64,000 nucleotides of DNA from Flavisolibacter nicotianae (GTDB lineage: Bacteria; Bacteroidota; Bacteroidia; Chitinophagales; Chitinophagaceae): contig NZ_RBCI01000013.1 in assembly GCF_003628535.1 (NCBI RefSeq), positions 62,001 to 126,000 of the forward strand, read 5' to 3'. The position numbers and the translations under genes are program-made. Positions 1 through 8,541 of the stretch are shown piece after piece. Under the pieces are notes generated by a model, which did not search any database, had not been told where the DNA came from, and worked only from the letters and a program-made list of their open reading frames with translations. Position 1 is the first letter of the stretch, and every line of letters starts with the position of its first letter.

Positions 1-2885
1 GTTTCGATCTGAACTATCACAAAATTTATGGGGGCAAGGCCGACCTTCACGACGATATTGCCTGCATTTACAAAGACCGGGCTGGCACCTTGTGGGTAGG
101 CAATCGTTCTGGTTTACACAGGGTCGATGTAACCAGGGCTAAACCGGGACAACTTGCTCAGGTTCGCATAACCCATTACCAGAACGATCCGGGTAATCCA
201 TCTGGTTTGAGCAGCAATTATGTGGTGTCCGTGCTCGAAGACAAGGCAGGTGTTTTATGGGTGGCGACCGACAATGGTCTCAACAGCCTGGATAGAAAAA
301 CAGGGAGTTTCAGGCGCTTCTTTCACGACCCGAAAAATAAATACGCCATCAGCAGCAGCAATATGGTCTCATGGATAGGGACCAAATTGAAAGAAGACCG
401 GGAAGGAAATTTATGGATCTGTACCACGAATGGCCTGAATAGCCTCAACAAAGAACGAACGGTATTTACGGCCTATTGGCACGATCCGGATAACCCGAAC
501 AGTCTGAGTGCTAACCGCTTTTCTGCGCTGGAGATCGACCAGTCCAACACGCTTTGGGTCGGTACATTTTCCGGAAAGTTGAACAAGGCAAACCTGAACA
601 ACAAGGCGTTTCACCTCGTCCGGCACCAGCCAAAAAATAAGCAATCGTTAAGCAACGACCAGGTTACTGCCATAACGGAAGACGCAGCAGGCAATCTGTG
701 GATTGGCACGTTTGGAGGAGGAGTGAACGGTTGGGATAAAAAGAACAGGCAATGGAAGCAGTTTAAACATGATCCGGCTCGTCCGAACTCGCTCCGGTAC
801 AACGAGGTCCATGCAGTTTTGGAAGACCGGCATGGACACCTTTGGGTAGCGAATGGAGAAATGCTTTCCCGGCTGGATAGGCAGACGGGCGAATGCACAC
901 ACTACAACACCAATGCGGCCAACTTCCAGGATGAAGACCACAAAACGGTTTTCTCGATGACGGAAGACCGGCAGGGATTACTTTGGCTCGGAACGGGAAA
1001 TGGAGTAAAAAGCTTTGATGAAAAAACCGGGCGGTTTGTGCATTATTATTACGATCGGGCCGACACGACAGGGATTGTCGACTTCACGGTTCTCTCCGTT
1101 TTTGCCGATTCCCGGAACAACATCTGGATAGGGCACGGAAGCGTCGGTACCGATAAACTGGACAGGCAAACCGGGCGGTTTGTCCATTACAGGAACAATC
1201 CATCCGACTCCACAAGCATCAGTTCCAATATCATTAATTGTTTCTTCGAAGATGCCGGTGGCAGGATCTGGATGGGAACATCGGCCGGGGGCTTGTGCTG
1301 CTTTGATGCCGGAAAGCAAACCTTTTCAACCTACACGACAAAACAGGGGCTGCCGGGCAATACCATTTATTCCATTGTCGAAGACCAGCAGAAGAAATTG
1401 TGGTTGGGAACAATAAACGGGTTATCCTGTTTTGATCCGGTAACGAAAACCTTTACCAATTACGATTACAAAGATGGCTTGCAGGGGAATGCTTTTGCGG
1501 CGGGGTATAGAGACAGGGGCGCAGGCTGGAAAGGGAAAGACGGCACCTTGTATTTCGGGGGAACGAACGGATTTAATTTTTTCAATCCTGCTGATGTGAA
1601 GGCCAATAGCCCAATCGCACCCGTTGTCATCACGCAGTTTAAACTGTTCGACAAACCAGTTGAGGGTGCCGATGAAACCAGGGAAATGGTGTTGAACCAT
1701 AACCAGAATTATTTCTCTCTCGAATTCTCCTCGTTAAGCTTTTACAATCCGGCGAAAAACCAATATGCCTATCGGCTGGAAGGTGTCGACAAAGATTGGG
1801 TCTACAGCGGTTCGAGGCACTATGTCAGTTACACCAATCTTGACCCGGGTATCTATACGTTTCGGGTAAAGGGCACAAACAGTGATGGCGTATGGAATGA
1901 ACAGGGAACCTACATGACGATTATCATCAAACCGCCGTGGTGGCGTACCCGCTGGGCATACGCATTTTATGGCTTGTGTTTGATCGCCGGTGTGTTTGCT
2001 GTGGACCGTTTCCAACGCCGGCGCCTGGCCGCCAAAGAACGGGAGAGGGCGAGGGAGCGGGAGTTGGCGCATGCAAGGGAAATTGAAAAAACCTATACCG
2101 AATTGAAACGAACACAAACGCAGTTAATACAGGCAGAAAAGATGGCTTCCCTGGGCGAGCTCACTGCCGGCATAGCGCACGAGATACAGAACCCGCTCAA
2201 CTTCGTCAACAACTTCTCAGCAGTGAACAAAGAACTGGCTGCAGAAATGCAACAGGAACTCGACAGGGGAAACACGGAGGAGGCAAGGGCCATCGCCCGG
2301 GACATTGCAGCAAACGAAGAAAAAATTGGCGATCACGGCAGCCGCGCCGGCGCCATTGTCAAAAGCATGTTGCAGCACAGTCGCAAAAGCTCCGGGCAAA
2401 AAGAGCCCGCCGACATCAATGCAATGGTGGATGAATGGCTCCGCCTGAGTTATCACGGCATGCGGGCAAAGGACAAAGCGTTTTACGCTGTTACCAAAAC
2501 CCACTACGATTCTTCTGTCGGAAAAGTGGACGTGCAGCCGCAGGACATGGGACGGGTATTTCTCAATCTTTACAACAATGCCTTTTATGCCGTGCAGGAA
2601 AAGAAAAAACAGTTGAATGACTCCTTTGAACCCGTCGTCGAGGTCAGCACAAAGAAAGAAGGCAATCAGATCCTCATCACGGTGAAAGACAACGGCACCG
2701 GCATGTCTCCCAAAGTCGTCGATAAAGTGTTTCAGCCGTTCTTTACAACCAGGCCTGCCGGTGAGGGCACGGGCCTGGGTTTGTCACTGAGTTATGATGT
2801 CGTCACCAAAGGACATGGCGGTGAGTTGAAAGTGGAGAGCCGGGAAGGCACAGGCACCGAATTTATTGTTTCCATCCCTGCCTGA
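1..2885 (+). CDS. Propeller-sensor histidine kinase, 5' truncated by window edge
   Basis: A membrane sensor kinase that would autophosphorylate on histidine after a periplasmic signal. The reading frame is open from base 3, and the first possible start in the window (TTG at 90) lies inside a propeller blade, so the true start is upstream. Reading along: many Reg_prop blades of the LWVGT-x-GL type (to about 1,600), a Y_Y_Y domain (about 1,720-1,920), one transmembrane helix (about 1,950-2,000), a charged coiled coil, a HisKA H-box (GIAHEIQNPL, with the His codon at 2,178) and a HATPase domain with N-box, DNGTGM and a GTGLGLS box near 2,770. There is no receiver or HTH domain after the ATPase, unlike hybrid HTCS regulators, so it should need a separate response regulator. 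None is visible here. The ligand is unknown. Confidence 0.93.
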   Translation, partial: FDLNYHKIYGGKADLHDDIACIYKDRAGTLWVGNRSGLHRVDVTRAKPGQLAQVRITHYQNDPGNPSGLSSNYVVSVLEDKAGVLWVATDNGLNSLDRKTGSFRRFFHDPKNKYAISSSNMVSWIGTKLKEDREGNLWICTTNGLNSLNKERTVFTAYWHDPDNPNSLSANRFSALEIDQSNTLWVGTFSGKLNKANLNNKAFHLVRHQPKNKQSLSNDQVTAITEDAAGNLWIGTFGGGVNGWDKKNRQWKQFKHDPARPNSLRYNEVHAVLEDRHGHLWVANGEMLSRLDRQTGECTHYNTNAANFQDEDHKTVFSMTEDRQGLLWLGTGNGVKSFDEKTGRFVHYYYDRADTTGIVDFTVLSVFADSRNNIWIGHGSVGTDKLDRQTGRFVHYRNNPSDSTSISSNIINCFFEDAGGRIWMGTSAGGLCCFDAGKQTFSTYTTKQGLPGNTIYSIVEDQQKKLWLGTINGLSCFDPVTKTFTNYDYKDGLQGNAFAAGYRDRGAGWKGKDGTLYFGGTNGFNFFNPADVKANSPIAPVVITQFKLFDKPVEGADETREMVLNHNQNYFSLEFSSLSFYNPAKNQYAYRLEGVDKDWVYSGSRHYVSYTNLDPGIYTFRVKGTNSDGVWNEQGTYMTIIIKPPWWRTRWAYAFYGLCLIAGVFAVDRFQRRRLAAKERERARERELAHAREIEKTYTELKRTQTQLIQAEKMASLGELTAGIAHEIQNPLNFVNNFSAVNKELAAEMQQELDRGNTEEARAIARDIAANEEKIGDHGSRAGAIVKSMLQHSRKSSGQKEPADINAMVDEWLRLSYHGMRAKDKAFYAVTKTHYDSSVGKVDVQPQDMGRVFLNLYNNAFYAVQEKKKQLNDSFEPVVEVSTKKEGNQILITVKDNGTGMSPKVVDKVFQPFFTTRPAGEGTGLGLSLSYDVVTKGHGGELKVESREGTGTEFIVSIPA

Positions 2886-2989
2886 TACCGTTTTTGGTTT
2901 GATGACTGGACTTGCCTGCGGAGCAAAGCTTTGTCAGACCTGCGTTTCCCTGGTTGCCGATGGTAAATTGGTCGTAGTGGCAGTTTCTA

Positions 2990-3023
2990 AAAAAGAAAAG
3001 CCCCAAGTAAAATACTTGGGGGC
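2990..3023 (-). terminator. Rho-independent terminator after tRNA-Pro(CGG)
   Basis: A 10-bp stem GCCCCAAGTA with an AAA loop (3000-3023), followed on the minus strand by a T-rich run. It sits immediately 3' of the minus-strand tRNA. Confidence 0.8.
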
Positions 3024-3027
3024 TGGG

Positions 3028-3101
3028 TCGGGATGACTGGATTCGAACCAGCGGCCTCTTCGTCCCGAACGAAGCGCGCTACCGGGCTGCGCTACATCCC
3101 G
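3028..3101 (-). tRNA. tRNA-Pro (anticodon CGG)
   Basis: The minus strand folds as a cloverleaf. The acceptor is CGGGATG/CATCCCG, the D-arm is GCGC/GCGC, the anticodon stem CTTCG/CGAAG encloses loop TTCGGGA (anticodon CGG, decoding CCG), and the T-arm GCTGG/CCAGT encloses TTCGAAT. The discriminator is A (base 3028). CCA does not appear to be encoded. It lies just downstream of the remnant of a second tRNA-Pro, so before the element integrated the two proline tRNAs were probably adjacent and co-transcribed. Confidence 0.95.
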
Positions 3102-3130
3102 TAATGCGTGGTAAAGATATTCACCACAAG

Positions 3131-3167
3131 CGAAAAATAAAACAGGCCTTATACAATAAGACCTGTC
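3131..3167 (-). terminator. Hairpin terminator 3' of the tRNA-Pro remnant
   Basis: Stem ACAGG-CTTA / TAAG-CCTGT with one mismatch (3142-3166), then a minus-strand run TTTTATTTTT. It fits as the original terminator of tRNA-Pro(GGG) before the element was inserted, or as an attenuator between the two tRNAs. Confidence 0.6.
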
Positions 3168-3213
3168 TTTGTCGGGTGGACTGGATTCGAACCAGCGACC
3201 CCTTGCACCCCAT
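3168..3213 (-). repeat. att direct repeat, integrase-distal (tRNA-Pro 3' end remnant)
   Basis: These 46 bases are identical to 8542-8587. They contain the anticodon-loop-to-3'-end half of tRNA-Pro(GGG). The upstream half of the tRNA is missing here (the sequence diverges at 3214), so this copy cannot make a tRNA. This is the expected mark of a tyrosine recombinase that uses a tRNA 3' end as attachment site. Confidence 0.9.
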
Positions 3214-3310
3214 GGAAGAGAGTAATACCCTTGCAAATGTGTGCAAATGCATGATTTACAAAGCTTTTGTATGAAATGCTATTTTTAATACTGTTTACTT
3301 TTTAGAAATC

Positions 3311-3329
3311 TGACCCAAACCTGACCCAA
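3311..3329 (+). promoter_or_regulatory. Paired TGACCCA motif, candidate integrase arm site (left)
   Basis: Two copies of TGACCCAA start 11 bases apart (3311 and 3322), followed by TTGGTT. The same pair with the same 11-base spacing occurs at 8438-8456, at the other end of the element, about 100 bases inside the att repeat in both cases. Position and phasing of about one helical turn suggest arm-type sites bound by the integrase N-terminal domain. Confidence 0.6.
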
Positions 3330-3555
3330 TTGGTTAATAAATGATTTTCCTATTTCAAAAGTTACCTAAAAAGACAGACTTATGCTATTAAAAAATTAGT
3401 GCATCAATATTCCTTCCACATGGAAGAAATACCCTTTTAGATGCCATTTCTAGCAGGTCTGTTCTTTTTCAACTCTTATATGCAGTTACTTTTTATTTTT
3501 TTACAGAGGCAACCAGCGCCTTTATCTAAACTGCGATTTTCAAAGGCACGGGCTA

Positions 3556-3632
3556 CCCCAATTTGCTACGCAAAGCATCCGGGTGCTGACGTTGAGGTGG
3601 GGGGTGCTTTTGCACATCTGTAAAAATTGGGG
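3556..3632. repeat. Extended GC-rich stem-loop
   Basis: Outer arms CCCCAATTT / AAATTGGGG (3556-3564, 3624-3632). The inner arms GCAAAGCATCC / GGGTGCTTTTGC (3570-3580, 3602-3613) form 11 pairs, two of them at most wobble, with one bulged T. The loop is about 21 nt. It stands out in an AT-rich surrounding and lacks a T-run on either side, so it is not a simple terminator. Function unknown. Confidence 0.6.
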
Positions 3633-3684
3633 CAGAAATATATCAATGATGTTAATCAAATATGTTATAAAATGTTATTTATAA

Positions 3685-4023
3685 TTATTCCAATACAGCA
3701 GAGATTTCATCTGTACAACCAATTCTTTCAGCCATAATAAATACCTGAGTTAGAACAGCTGCGTATGCTTCTTCTAATGTTATTCTGCCAGCTTTAATCT
3801 TGAGACACATAATCTTGTTCTGCAAAGGCCATCCATATTCATTTATTCTTTGCATAATCTCTTCCCGGATAAAATGACTATGGGCTAATAACAATTCTTT
3901 GCTGTGTTGTTTGTAGGGTGATCTCTCAACCTGAAGCATTAATGACATTCCATTTGTAAATGCGTTTTCAAATGCTTTTCCTAGCTTGATGTATTCCGCT
4001 GAAGATTTGAATATTCCAAACAT
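3685..4023 (-). CDS. Unknown 112-aa cytoplasmic protein (element cargo)
   Basis: I do not recognise this protein. It has no signal peptide or membrane segment and looks largely alpha-helical. It is hydrophilic with two Cys (about 92 and 103). It starts with ATG at 4023 and stands alone, with 234 bases to the next gene on the opposite strand. Its codons are A/T-biased like the rest of the element, which supports transfer together with it. Its role as cargo, regulator or excision helper cannot be decided from sequence. It lacks an evident HTH motif. Confidence 0.65.
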   Translation of the reverse strand: MFGIFKSSAEYIKLGKAFENAFTNGMSLMLQVERSPYKQHSKELLLAHSHFIREEIMQRINEYGWPLQNKIMCLKIKAGRITLEEAYAAVLTQVFIMAERIGCTDEISAVLE

Positions 4024-4257
4024 TTTTAAAGTTTTGGTTTAGGGAATTAAGATATAATGAATTCTCTATTGCTGCAAGTCTGTAGTATTCTTCACTTTGA
4101 TAATGAAAGTATTTTGAACTTAATGAAATGGAAACTGACATTAAAACATTATGGCTTTTGGACGGGAATACAACATTTTAAGAAAGTCTGATGTTATGTC
4201 CATACGATAATCGAATGAAATCAAGAAAATAGTTTACATTGATATCACTTTAATTTT

Positions 4258-4416
4258 ATGACATATATAATTTTCACTCTTCTTCGCCTTGCTACCAAAG
4301 CTGATTTACCGACTGATATAGTGCTGTTTGTATTGTTCTTGATTATTGTGTTTATCGTGAAATACAATCAGAACGATGATAATGATAAGCCACCGAAGAA
4401 AATATATATTGAGTGA
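4258..4416 (+). CDS. Small single-pass membrane peptide, 52 aa (element)
   Basis: ATG at 4258 to TGA at 4414. The peptide has a mildly hydrophobic start, then a strongly hydrophobic stretch (about residues 22-34, VLFVLFLIIVFIV), then a charged tail rich in Asn, Asp and Lys (QNDDNDKPPKK). One helix with a charged cytoplasmic or periplasmic tail fits a toxin-like, regulatory or channel-associated peptide, but nothing specific can be claimed. It is the only plus-strand gene of the element and lies between two minus-strand genes. Support is modest because it is short. Confidence 0.4.
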   Translation: MTYIIFTLLRLATKADLPTDIVLFVLFLIIVFIVKYNQNDDNDKPPKKIYIE

Positions 4417-4502
4417 AAGGCTTTTTATTAGTTATAGATATTCTACTATTTATTTGACTTCTAAATTCTCTTGCAGGAGGCCTATTCTAAATGGATAGGC
4501 TT

Positions 4503-5252
4503 TTATTTTTTGTGCATTACAAACTTTTTGATTTCGCTATTTGGAATGATAGTAGCTGATCTAAGTGTATCGTTATACATGATAGAATAGTTATCGGTTT
4601 TCCCGATGAAGTAAAAGTGTGGAGTAGATACAAGGGAATCTTTATTGGTGATGATAGTGGTGCCAACGTATCTACCACTTTGAACATAATACGCATCAAT
4701 AGCAGAGTATAAAGCGATTAATAATGCAGCTATACATGCTGAAGAAACAAGCTTCAAAAGATGGCTATTTCTCTTTAAACCAGTTTGTTTTTCAATCCAA
4801 ACTTGAATTATAATAAGCGAAGTTATAATTGCCGAAAAAATCAATAATCCTAAAGAAGCAATTGTTAGTAGATAATTATTAGAAATGTAATAAATAAGTA
4901 AGGCCGGCAAAAAACAAAAAGGCAAAATCGTAACTATGAATTCGTCGAAACTGTCTCGTTTTTCTAATGTAGCGGAGTTTGCTGCTTTTGGAAAAGTCTT
5001 TTTTGTAGCAAAACCATATAACTCAAATTCAGAAAGGGAATCATTAGTCAGAAATGTTATAGTTAGGTAGATGGTTGTAATAATAGCGTACAAAATAATT
5101 TCATCTGCAAATAGCAATAAAGACTCCCCCGCTGAAATAAAATATTTGATTGGAAGGCTAAAATATCCATAGTAAACACTATATCTTATTATCCCCAAAA
5201 CAACTAACAATGCAGAGTAATAGGGTATCATACGTTTAAGTAGATTGAGCAT
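4503..5252 (-). CDS. Unknown polytopic membrane protein, 249 aa (element cargo)
   Basis: I do not recognise a family name. I count about five hydrophobic segments (about residues 10-28, 45-68, 107-124, 128-150 and 168-187). Between the second and third lies a polar loop, and the protein ends in a soluble domain (about 190-249) containing an HFYFIGKTDNYSIMY stretch. Such a tail, which looks like a small beta domain, is seen on other uncharacterised Bacteroidota membrane proteins. It starts with ATG at 5252, and the secreted-protein gene at 5299-6012 lies 46 bases upstream on the same strand, so the two are probably one transcription unit. Confidence 0.7.
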   Translation of the reverse strand: MLNLLKRMIPYYSALLVVLGIIRYSVYYGYFSLPIKYFISAGESLLLFADEIILYAIITTIYLTITFLTNDSLSEFELYGFATKKTFPKAANSATLEKRDSFDEFIVTILPFCFLPALLIYYISNNYLLTIASLGLLIFSAIITSLIIIQVWIEKQTGLKRNSHLLKLVSSACIAALLIALYSAIDAYYVQSGRYVGTTIITNKDSLVSTPHFYFIGKTDNYSIMYNDTLRSATIIPNSEIKKFVMHKK

Positions 5253-5298
5253 AGTTTTGGCTTAACATTTTGAAGTGAGAAATAGAAAGAGTTTGAAC

Positions 5299-6012
5299 TT
5301 ATTCTTGCTCCCTAAATGTTTTGTAGTTCATAACCTTTTGCTTTGCTTCTAAGCTATTTAATTCTTGTAGCGTTGTATTAGTAAAATAAATTGTGACGGC
5401 AGCAATGCATCCGTCATAATTATCCATATTTCCTTTTCCAGAGTTGTAATGACTTTCATACATACTACAATCAACACTTAAATACCTACTATCATTTATT
5501 CCACCCGTTACAACCCAAACACTTGTTCCCAAATGCTTTGATTTTATCTTCTTATATCCAGGTGTATCTTCAGGAGTATTTGTGATACATTCTTTTTCTA
5601 CATATGATATAGCATTTTGGGCATTCAAGGAGTTATATTCTTTCATACTTACCATACTACGGTCAGATTTCAAATCAGATAACAATTGTTTAAGCAATCT
5701 TTCGAATTCATTTTTTTGATTTGCTTTGAACTTAAATTCGATGCTGATACTTGAAAGCTTCTCTTTTACGAATTGGAATTCATAATCTGCTTCACCATAA
5801 ATATCAAATGGCGTTCTTGCATATTCGATATGGTAAGCTCCCAAAAAATCAGCTTGCAAAACAGTTGCTTCACCTTTGAACATAGATTTTATTTGTTTTG
5901 CGTCCTTAAAAGATATGCCTAAAGGGAAGCTATCTAAATCAGCCATTTTCAGTTGTGCTTGTACAATTGCAGAAGCAGAAATGACAAACACTGTTAGAAG
6001 AATTCGTCTCAT
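5299..6012 (-). CDS. Unknown secreted protein, 237 aa (element cargo)
   Basis: A classic signal peptide (MRRILLTVFVISASAIVQAQ) with probable cleavage after residue 18-20, and no lipobox. The mature part is about 215 residues, polar and mixed alpha/beta, with a conserved-looking core around SVWVVTGGINDSRYLSV and three Cys (about 141, 181 and 202). No catalytic motif is evident. It is the first gene of a probable two-gene unit with the membrane protein just downstream, so the pair may act together at the envelope. It may be a defence, immunity or adaptation cargo, but the sequence does not show which. Confidence 0.7.
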   Translation of the reverse strand: MRRILLTVFVISASAIVQAQLKMADLDSFPLGISFKDAKQIKSMFKGEATVLQADFLGAYHIEYARTPFDIYGEADYEFQFVKEKLSSISIEFKFKANQKNEFERLLKQLLSDLKSDRSMVSMKEYNSLNAQNAISYVEKECITNTPEDTPGYKKIKSKHLGTSVWVVTGGINDSRYLSVDCSMYESHYNSGKGNMDNYDGCIAAVTIYFTNTTLQELNSLEAKQKVMNYKTFREQE

Positions 6013-6657
6013 AAGAAGTAGCTTTAGTTTTAATTGATAGTCCTAATATACCTGTTTTATTATACCCATGCATACTGTATGGGCTTTCTTACTATTTCTT
6101 GTTTCTACCGGTCAGTATTTTGAAAGTGATAATAACTATTATCACTGTGAAAACGAACCCAGTTAAGCCAACAATGTCCTTTCCAACAATTCCACCAATG
6201 AGCATTGATTAAGACAATAGCCAAGCAATAAAAACAGCAACTTATCAGAACTATCCTCAATTAATGTCGATGTTCATTTGGTCAAAATACGGCTTCAAAT
6301 GGTCAGTGTTCTTGAACGAGCACAGCCCACTTAGTAAGTCCTAACTCAATTTCTACTTTTTTTCAACGCAGAAATCATTTAAATGATTCCTCATGGAAGG
6401 AGATATTATTTTTGGCATCGTGCATTAAGTTTTTTCAGGTACATTAGTTTAGTTAAGTCTTAGCATCGAAATACACTAAACGCGTGAAAAAATATTTTAA
6501 GAAATGATGTTGATAAGTTGTGAATATCAGCTACTTACCCTATCTTTAGGCGTTCTTTGAACTTCAGCTATGACTTATTCAATAATGTCAGTTTTGATAA
6601 CGCTTAAGATGTACTGAAGGATTTAAAGGCAATGGCTGTAGGCCATGTCAGAATAAT

Positions 6658-6713
6658 ATCATTAGCCCTGTTTTGGAGGCGGAAACGCCAAGGGCTGCAG
6701 GATTTCTAATGAT
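6658..6713. repeat. Three-tier hairpin with GAAA tetraloop
   Basis: Outer stem ATCATTAG/CTAATGAT (6658-6665, 6706-6713), middle stem GCCCT/AGGGC (6665-6669, 6691-6695), inner stem GGCG-GAAA-CGCC (6778-style tetraloop at 6678-6689). A GNRA-type loop on a GC clamp is typical of folded RNA. It has no adjoining T-run. Confidence 0.5.
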
Positions 6714-7061
6714 GTTCCCCAATAATTTACTGTGGGTTTTGCTGAAGCTTATGTAAGACATAAGCCTAAATGTTTATGACCTAAAAACCCCGAGAATAAA
6801 ACTAAAGTATCTAAGGGGTTAAACATTTTCTCCTAAGTGGAAAAGTTTGACCCTATGAGGAATAGTAAAGGCCAGTAATCAATCAAGGAGTCTGATAAAA
6901 ACTACACGGATTTTCTCTCATCTAGGGTAGGTTGAAAACCTACCTTAGCCCTGGCATGTAAAAAAGTGAATGAATACTTTGAACTGGTTATACTTTAATA
7001 GTGTTTTGGGGAAATTGCATCTACTCTACAAGGGTTTTCTATAAGCTAGCCTTTGATTTAA

Positions 7062-7106
7062 ATGGGAAAAACAAAAAAGCAGCAGCTATTTCTAACTACT
7101 GCTTTT
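7062..7106 (-). terminator. Terminator downstream of the integrase
   Basis: Stem AAAAGCAG/CTGCTTTT (7075-7082, 7099-7106), followed on the minus strand by a T-rich run. It is about 130 bases past the integrase stop. Confidence 0.6.
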
Positions 7107-7236
7107 GAGTTGCTTCAAGCTTCAACTTCTAGTTAAATTTGACAACTACAAATAACAAGTCAAACATACATAGAATTTGCTTTTCAATTCTCAAAAAGTT
7201 AGGTACAAAATTTTTTTCTATCCCTAAAATAGCCAT

Positions 7237-8445
7237 TTAGCCCAGCCTGCTTATAATAGGCAATGATGTCGCAGGCTTTGTTACGCTAACATAGTTTCTC
7301 ATTGTTGTTTCCACTGTACTATGGCCCATCAAGTAAGCAACCTCTGTCAGTACCATACCCTGTTGAACAGCCCTAGTGCCAAATGAATGCCTTGCAGCAT
7401 ATAAATCCCTATCACCTAATCCCAGTTTTTCCATTACAGGCTTTAAAACACGTCTTTTAAGCATTTTGTCATCAATGGTTAACCCCTTAGGTGAAACGAA
7501 GACAAAATCTTCAGATTTTTTGTTTTCTAATAATGGTTCCAGTAATATTGAAAGCTCTGTCGAAAGTGGTAAGTACCTGACATTCTGCATTTTAGTGCCT
7601 TTTTCTATCCTAGATGCATGATTAGTGCCTTTAATAGTGCGGGCAAAGGTTTCAGATATTTCTATCTGACTAGATTCAAAATCAATATGTTTAACCTTTA
7701 AGCCTATTGCTTCAGCATTTCTCACGCCTGTATGGAAGATAAATGCAAGGAAAGGATAGTAGTGGGAATGTTTGAATCTGCTGGAAGTGGGACAATGAGT
7801 ATCATTTTTAATTGCATCTAAAAAGGAAACTATTTCATTTTCCTGTAATGGGTTCCTTCTAGAGCATTTGATTTTTCTTTTCTCCCGCTTTTTACATACA
7901 TCTTTAAGGGGGTTTCGTTCAATGATACCAGAATCAACAAGCCAAGTGAGGAAGGTGTTTAGATAAGATAGCCGTCTGTTATAAGTAGTAACAGCCCAGA
8001 TTTCACTATTTAATCTTTCGGCAATGGAATAGATAGGAACTTGAATTCTCTTTTCTAGCCATTTCCTGATATATAAATAGTCTATAGAGTTATCAATGTC
8101 TACATTCCTGAAATGCTTAGCCCATTCATTGAACTTAGCAGCTAAATCATTGAGAAATAATAATTTTTCCTGCTTGGTGGCTTCTGAGAGGTCTTTTTTG
8201 GCTTTAATTGGCTTAGTTGTAGGCAAGTAGCCATACTTTTCTAAAGAAGTATCGAAACTTCTCCGAAGTATGTCTAGTTTGATTTCTGCAACCTTGACAT
8301 TAGCAAAATGGAGATTTTCAGGATTAAAGTAATATGGGAGGTTTAAAGAATATCTTTCTCCCGCATACCTCCACCTGAGCCTAATTCTTCCTTCGCAATT
8401 AGTAATACTGATTTCTCCCTTAGGAGTTTTTAATTTCTGACCCAT
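7237..8445 (-). CDS. Tyrosine recombinase / integrase with DUF3596-like arm domain
   Basis: A site-specific recombinase, 402 aa, of the phage-integrase family. The N-terminus (about 1-60, GxIRLRWRYAGERYSL) resembles the DUF3596 arm-binding domain. A SAM-like core-binding domain follows (about 90-200) and then the catalytic domain. Catalytic residues seen are Arg in TGVRNAEAIGL, a Lys-containing beta hairpin, H-x-x-x-x-R in AARHSFGTRA, His in LMGHSTVETTMRNY, and the nucleophile Tyr in NYV. It is full length. It starts with ATG at 8445, about 100 bases from the tRNA-Pro 3' end, and is transcribed away from it, the usual layout for tRNA integrations. One copy of the TGACCCA motif overlaps its start codon, so integrase binding could repress its own expression. 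Confidence 0.95.
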   Translation of the reverse strand: MGQKLKTPKGEISITNCEGRIRLRWRYAGERYSLNLPYYFNPENLHFANVKVAEIKLDILRRSFDTSLEKYGYLPTTKPIKAKKDLSEATKQEKLLFLNDLAAKFNEWAKHFRNVDIDNSIDYLYIRKWLEKRIQVPIYSIAERLNSEIWAVTTYNRRLSYLNTFLTWLVDSGIIERNPLKDVCKKREKRKIKCSRRNPLQENEIVSFLDAIKNDTHCPTSSRFKHSHYYPFLAFIFHTGVRNAEAIGLKVKHIDFESSQIEISETFARTIKGTNHASRIEKGTKMQNVRYLPLSTELSILLEPLLENKKSEDFVFVSPKGLTIDDKMLKRRVLKPVMEKLGLGDRDLYAARHSFGTRAVQQGMVLTEVAYLMGHSTVETTMRNYVSVTKPATSLPIISRLG

Positions 8446-8456
8446 TTGTGACCCAA
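8438..8456 (+). promoter_or_regulatory. Paired TGACCCA motif, candidate integrase arm site (right)
   Basis: TGACCCAT at 8438 and TGACCCAA at 8449, 11 bases apart, match the left pair at 3311/3322. The first copy covers the integrase start codon (8443-8445), which would couple site occupancy to integrase expression. The function is inferred from symmetry. Confidence 0.6.
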
Positions 8457-8541
8457 ACTGGTTTGTATCAGGTCAGTTGAGAGTGAGATTTCTTTAAGAT
8501 AAGGCAATAAAAAAGCCTTCAGTATCAACTGAAAGCCTTTT

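Larger units (their letters stand above)
3214..3684. other. Gene-free left end of the element
   Basis: 471 bases without a convincing gene. It holds the paired TGACCCA motifs (3311-3329) and the folded hairpin at 3556-3632. An open frame at 3441-3623 on the plus strand runs into the hairpin and shows no recognisable domain, so I do not call it. Confidence 0.6.
6013..7236. other. 1.2-kb gene-free tract with several stem-loops (element)
   Basis: No credible open frame on either strand over 1,224 bases, which is unusual for so small an element. Visible structures are ATGGC-N5-GCCAT (6632-6646), a three-tier hairpin (6658-6713), AACCCC...GGGGTT (6786-6820), GGTAGGT-N5-ACCTACC (6926-6944) and the integrase terminator (7062-7106). 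The tract may encode a structured RNA, hold an origin or recombination locus, or contain a decayed gene. Short in-frame stretches near 6270-6350 on the minus strand read like protein ends but are interrupted. Confidence 0.55.

Noticed and set aside
3441-3623. 60-aa plus-strand open frame in the left end of the element
   Set aside because: It runs through the extended hairpin, has no recognisable features and an unlikely composition at its end.
6240-6360. Minus-strand fragments that read like the end of a protein
   Set aside because: Two overlapping frames each stop quickly and neither extends upstream without stops; a decayed gene is possible but cannot be supported.
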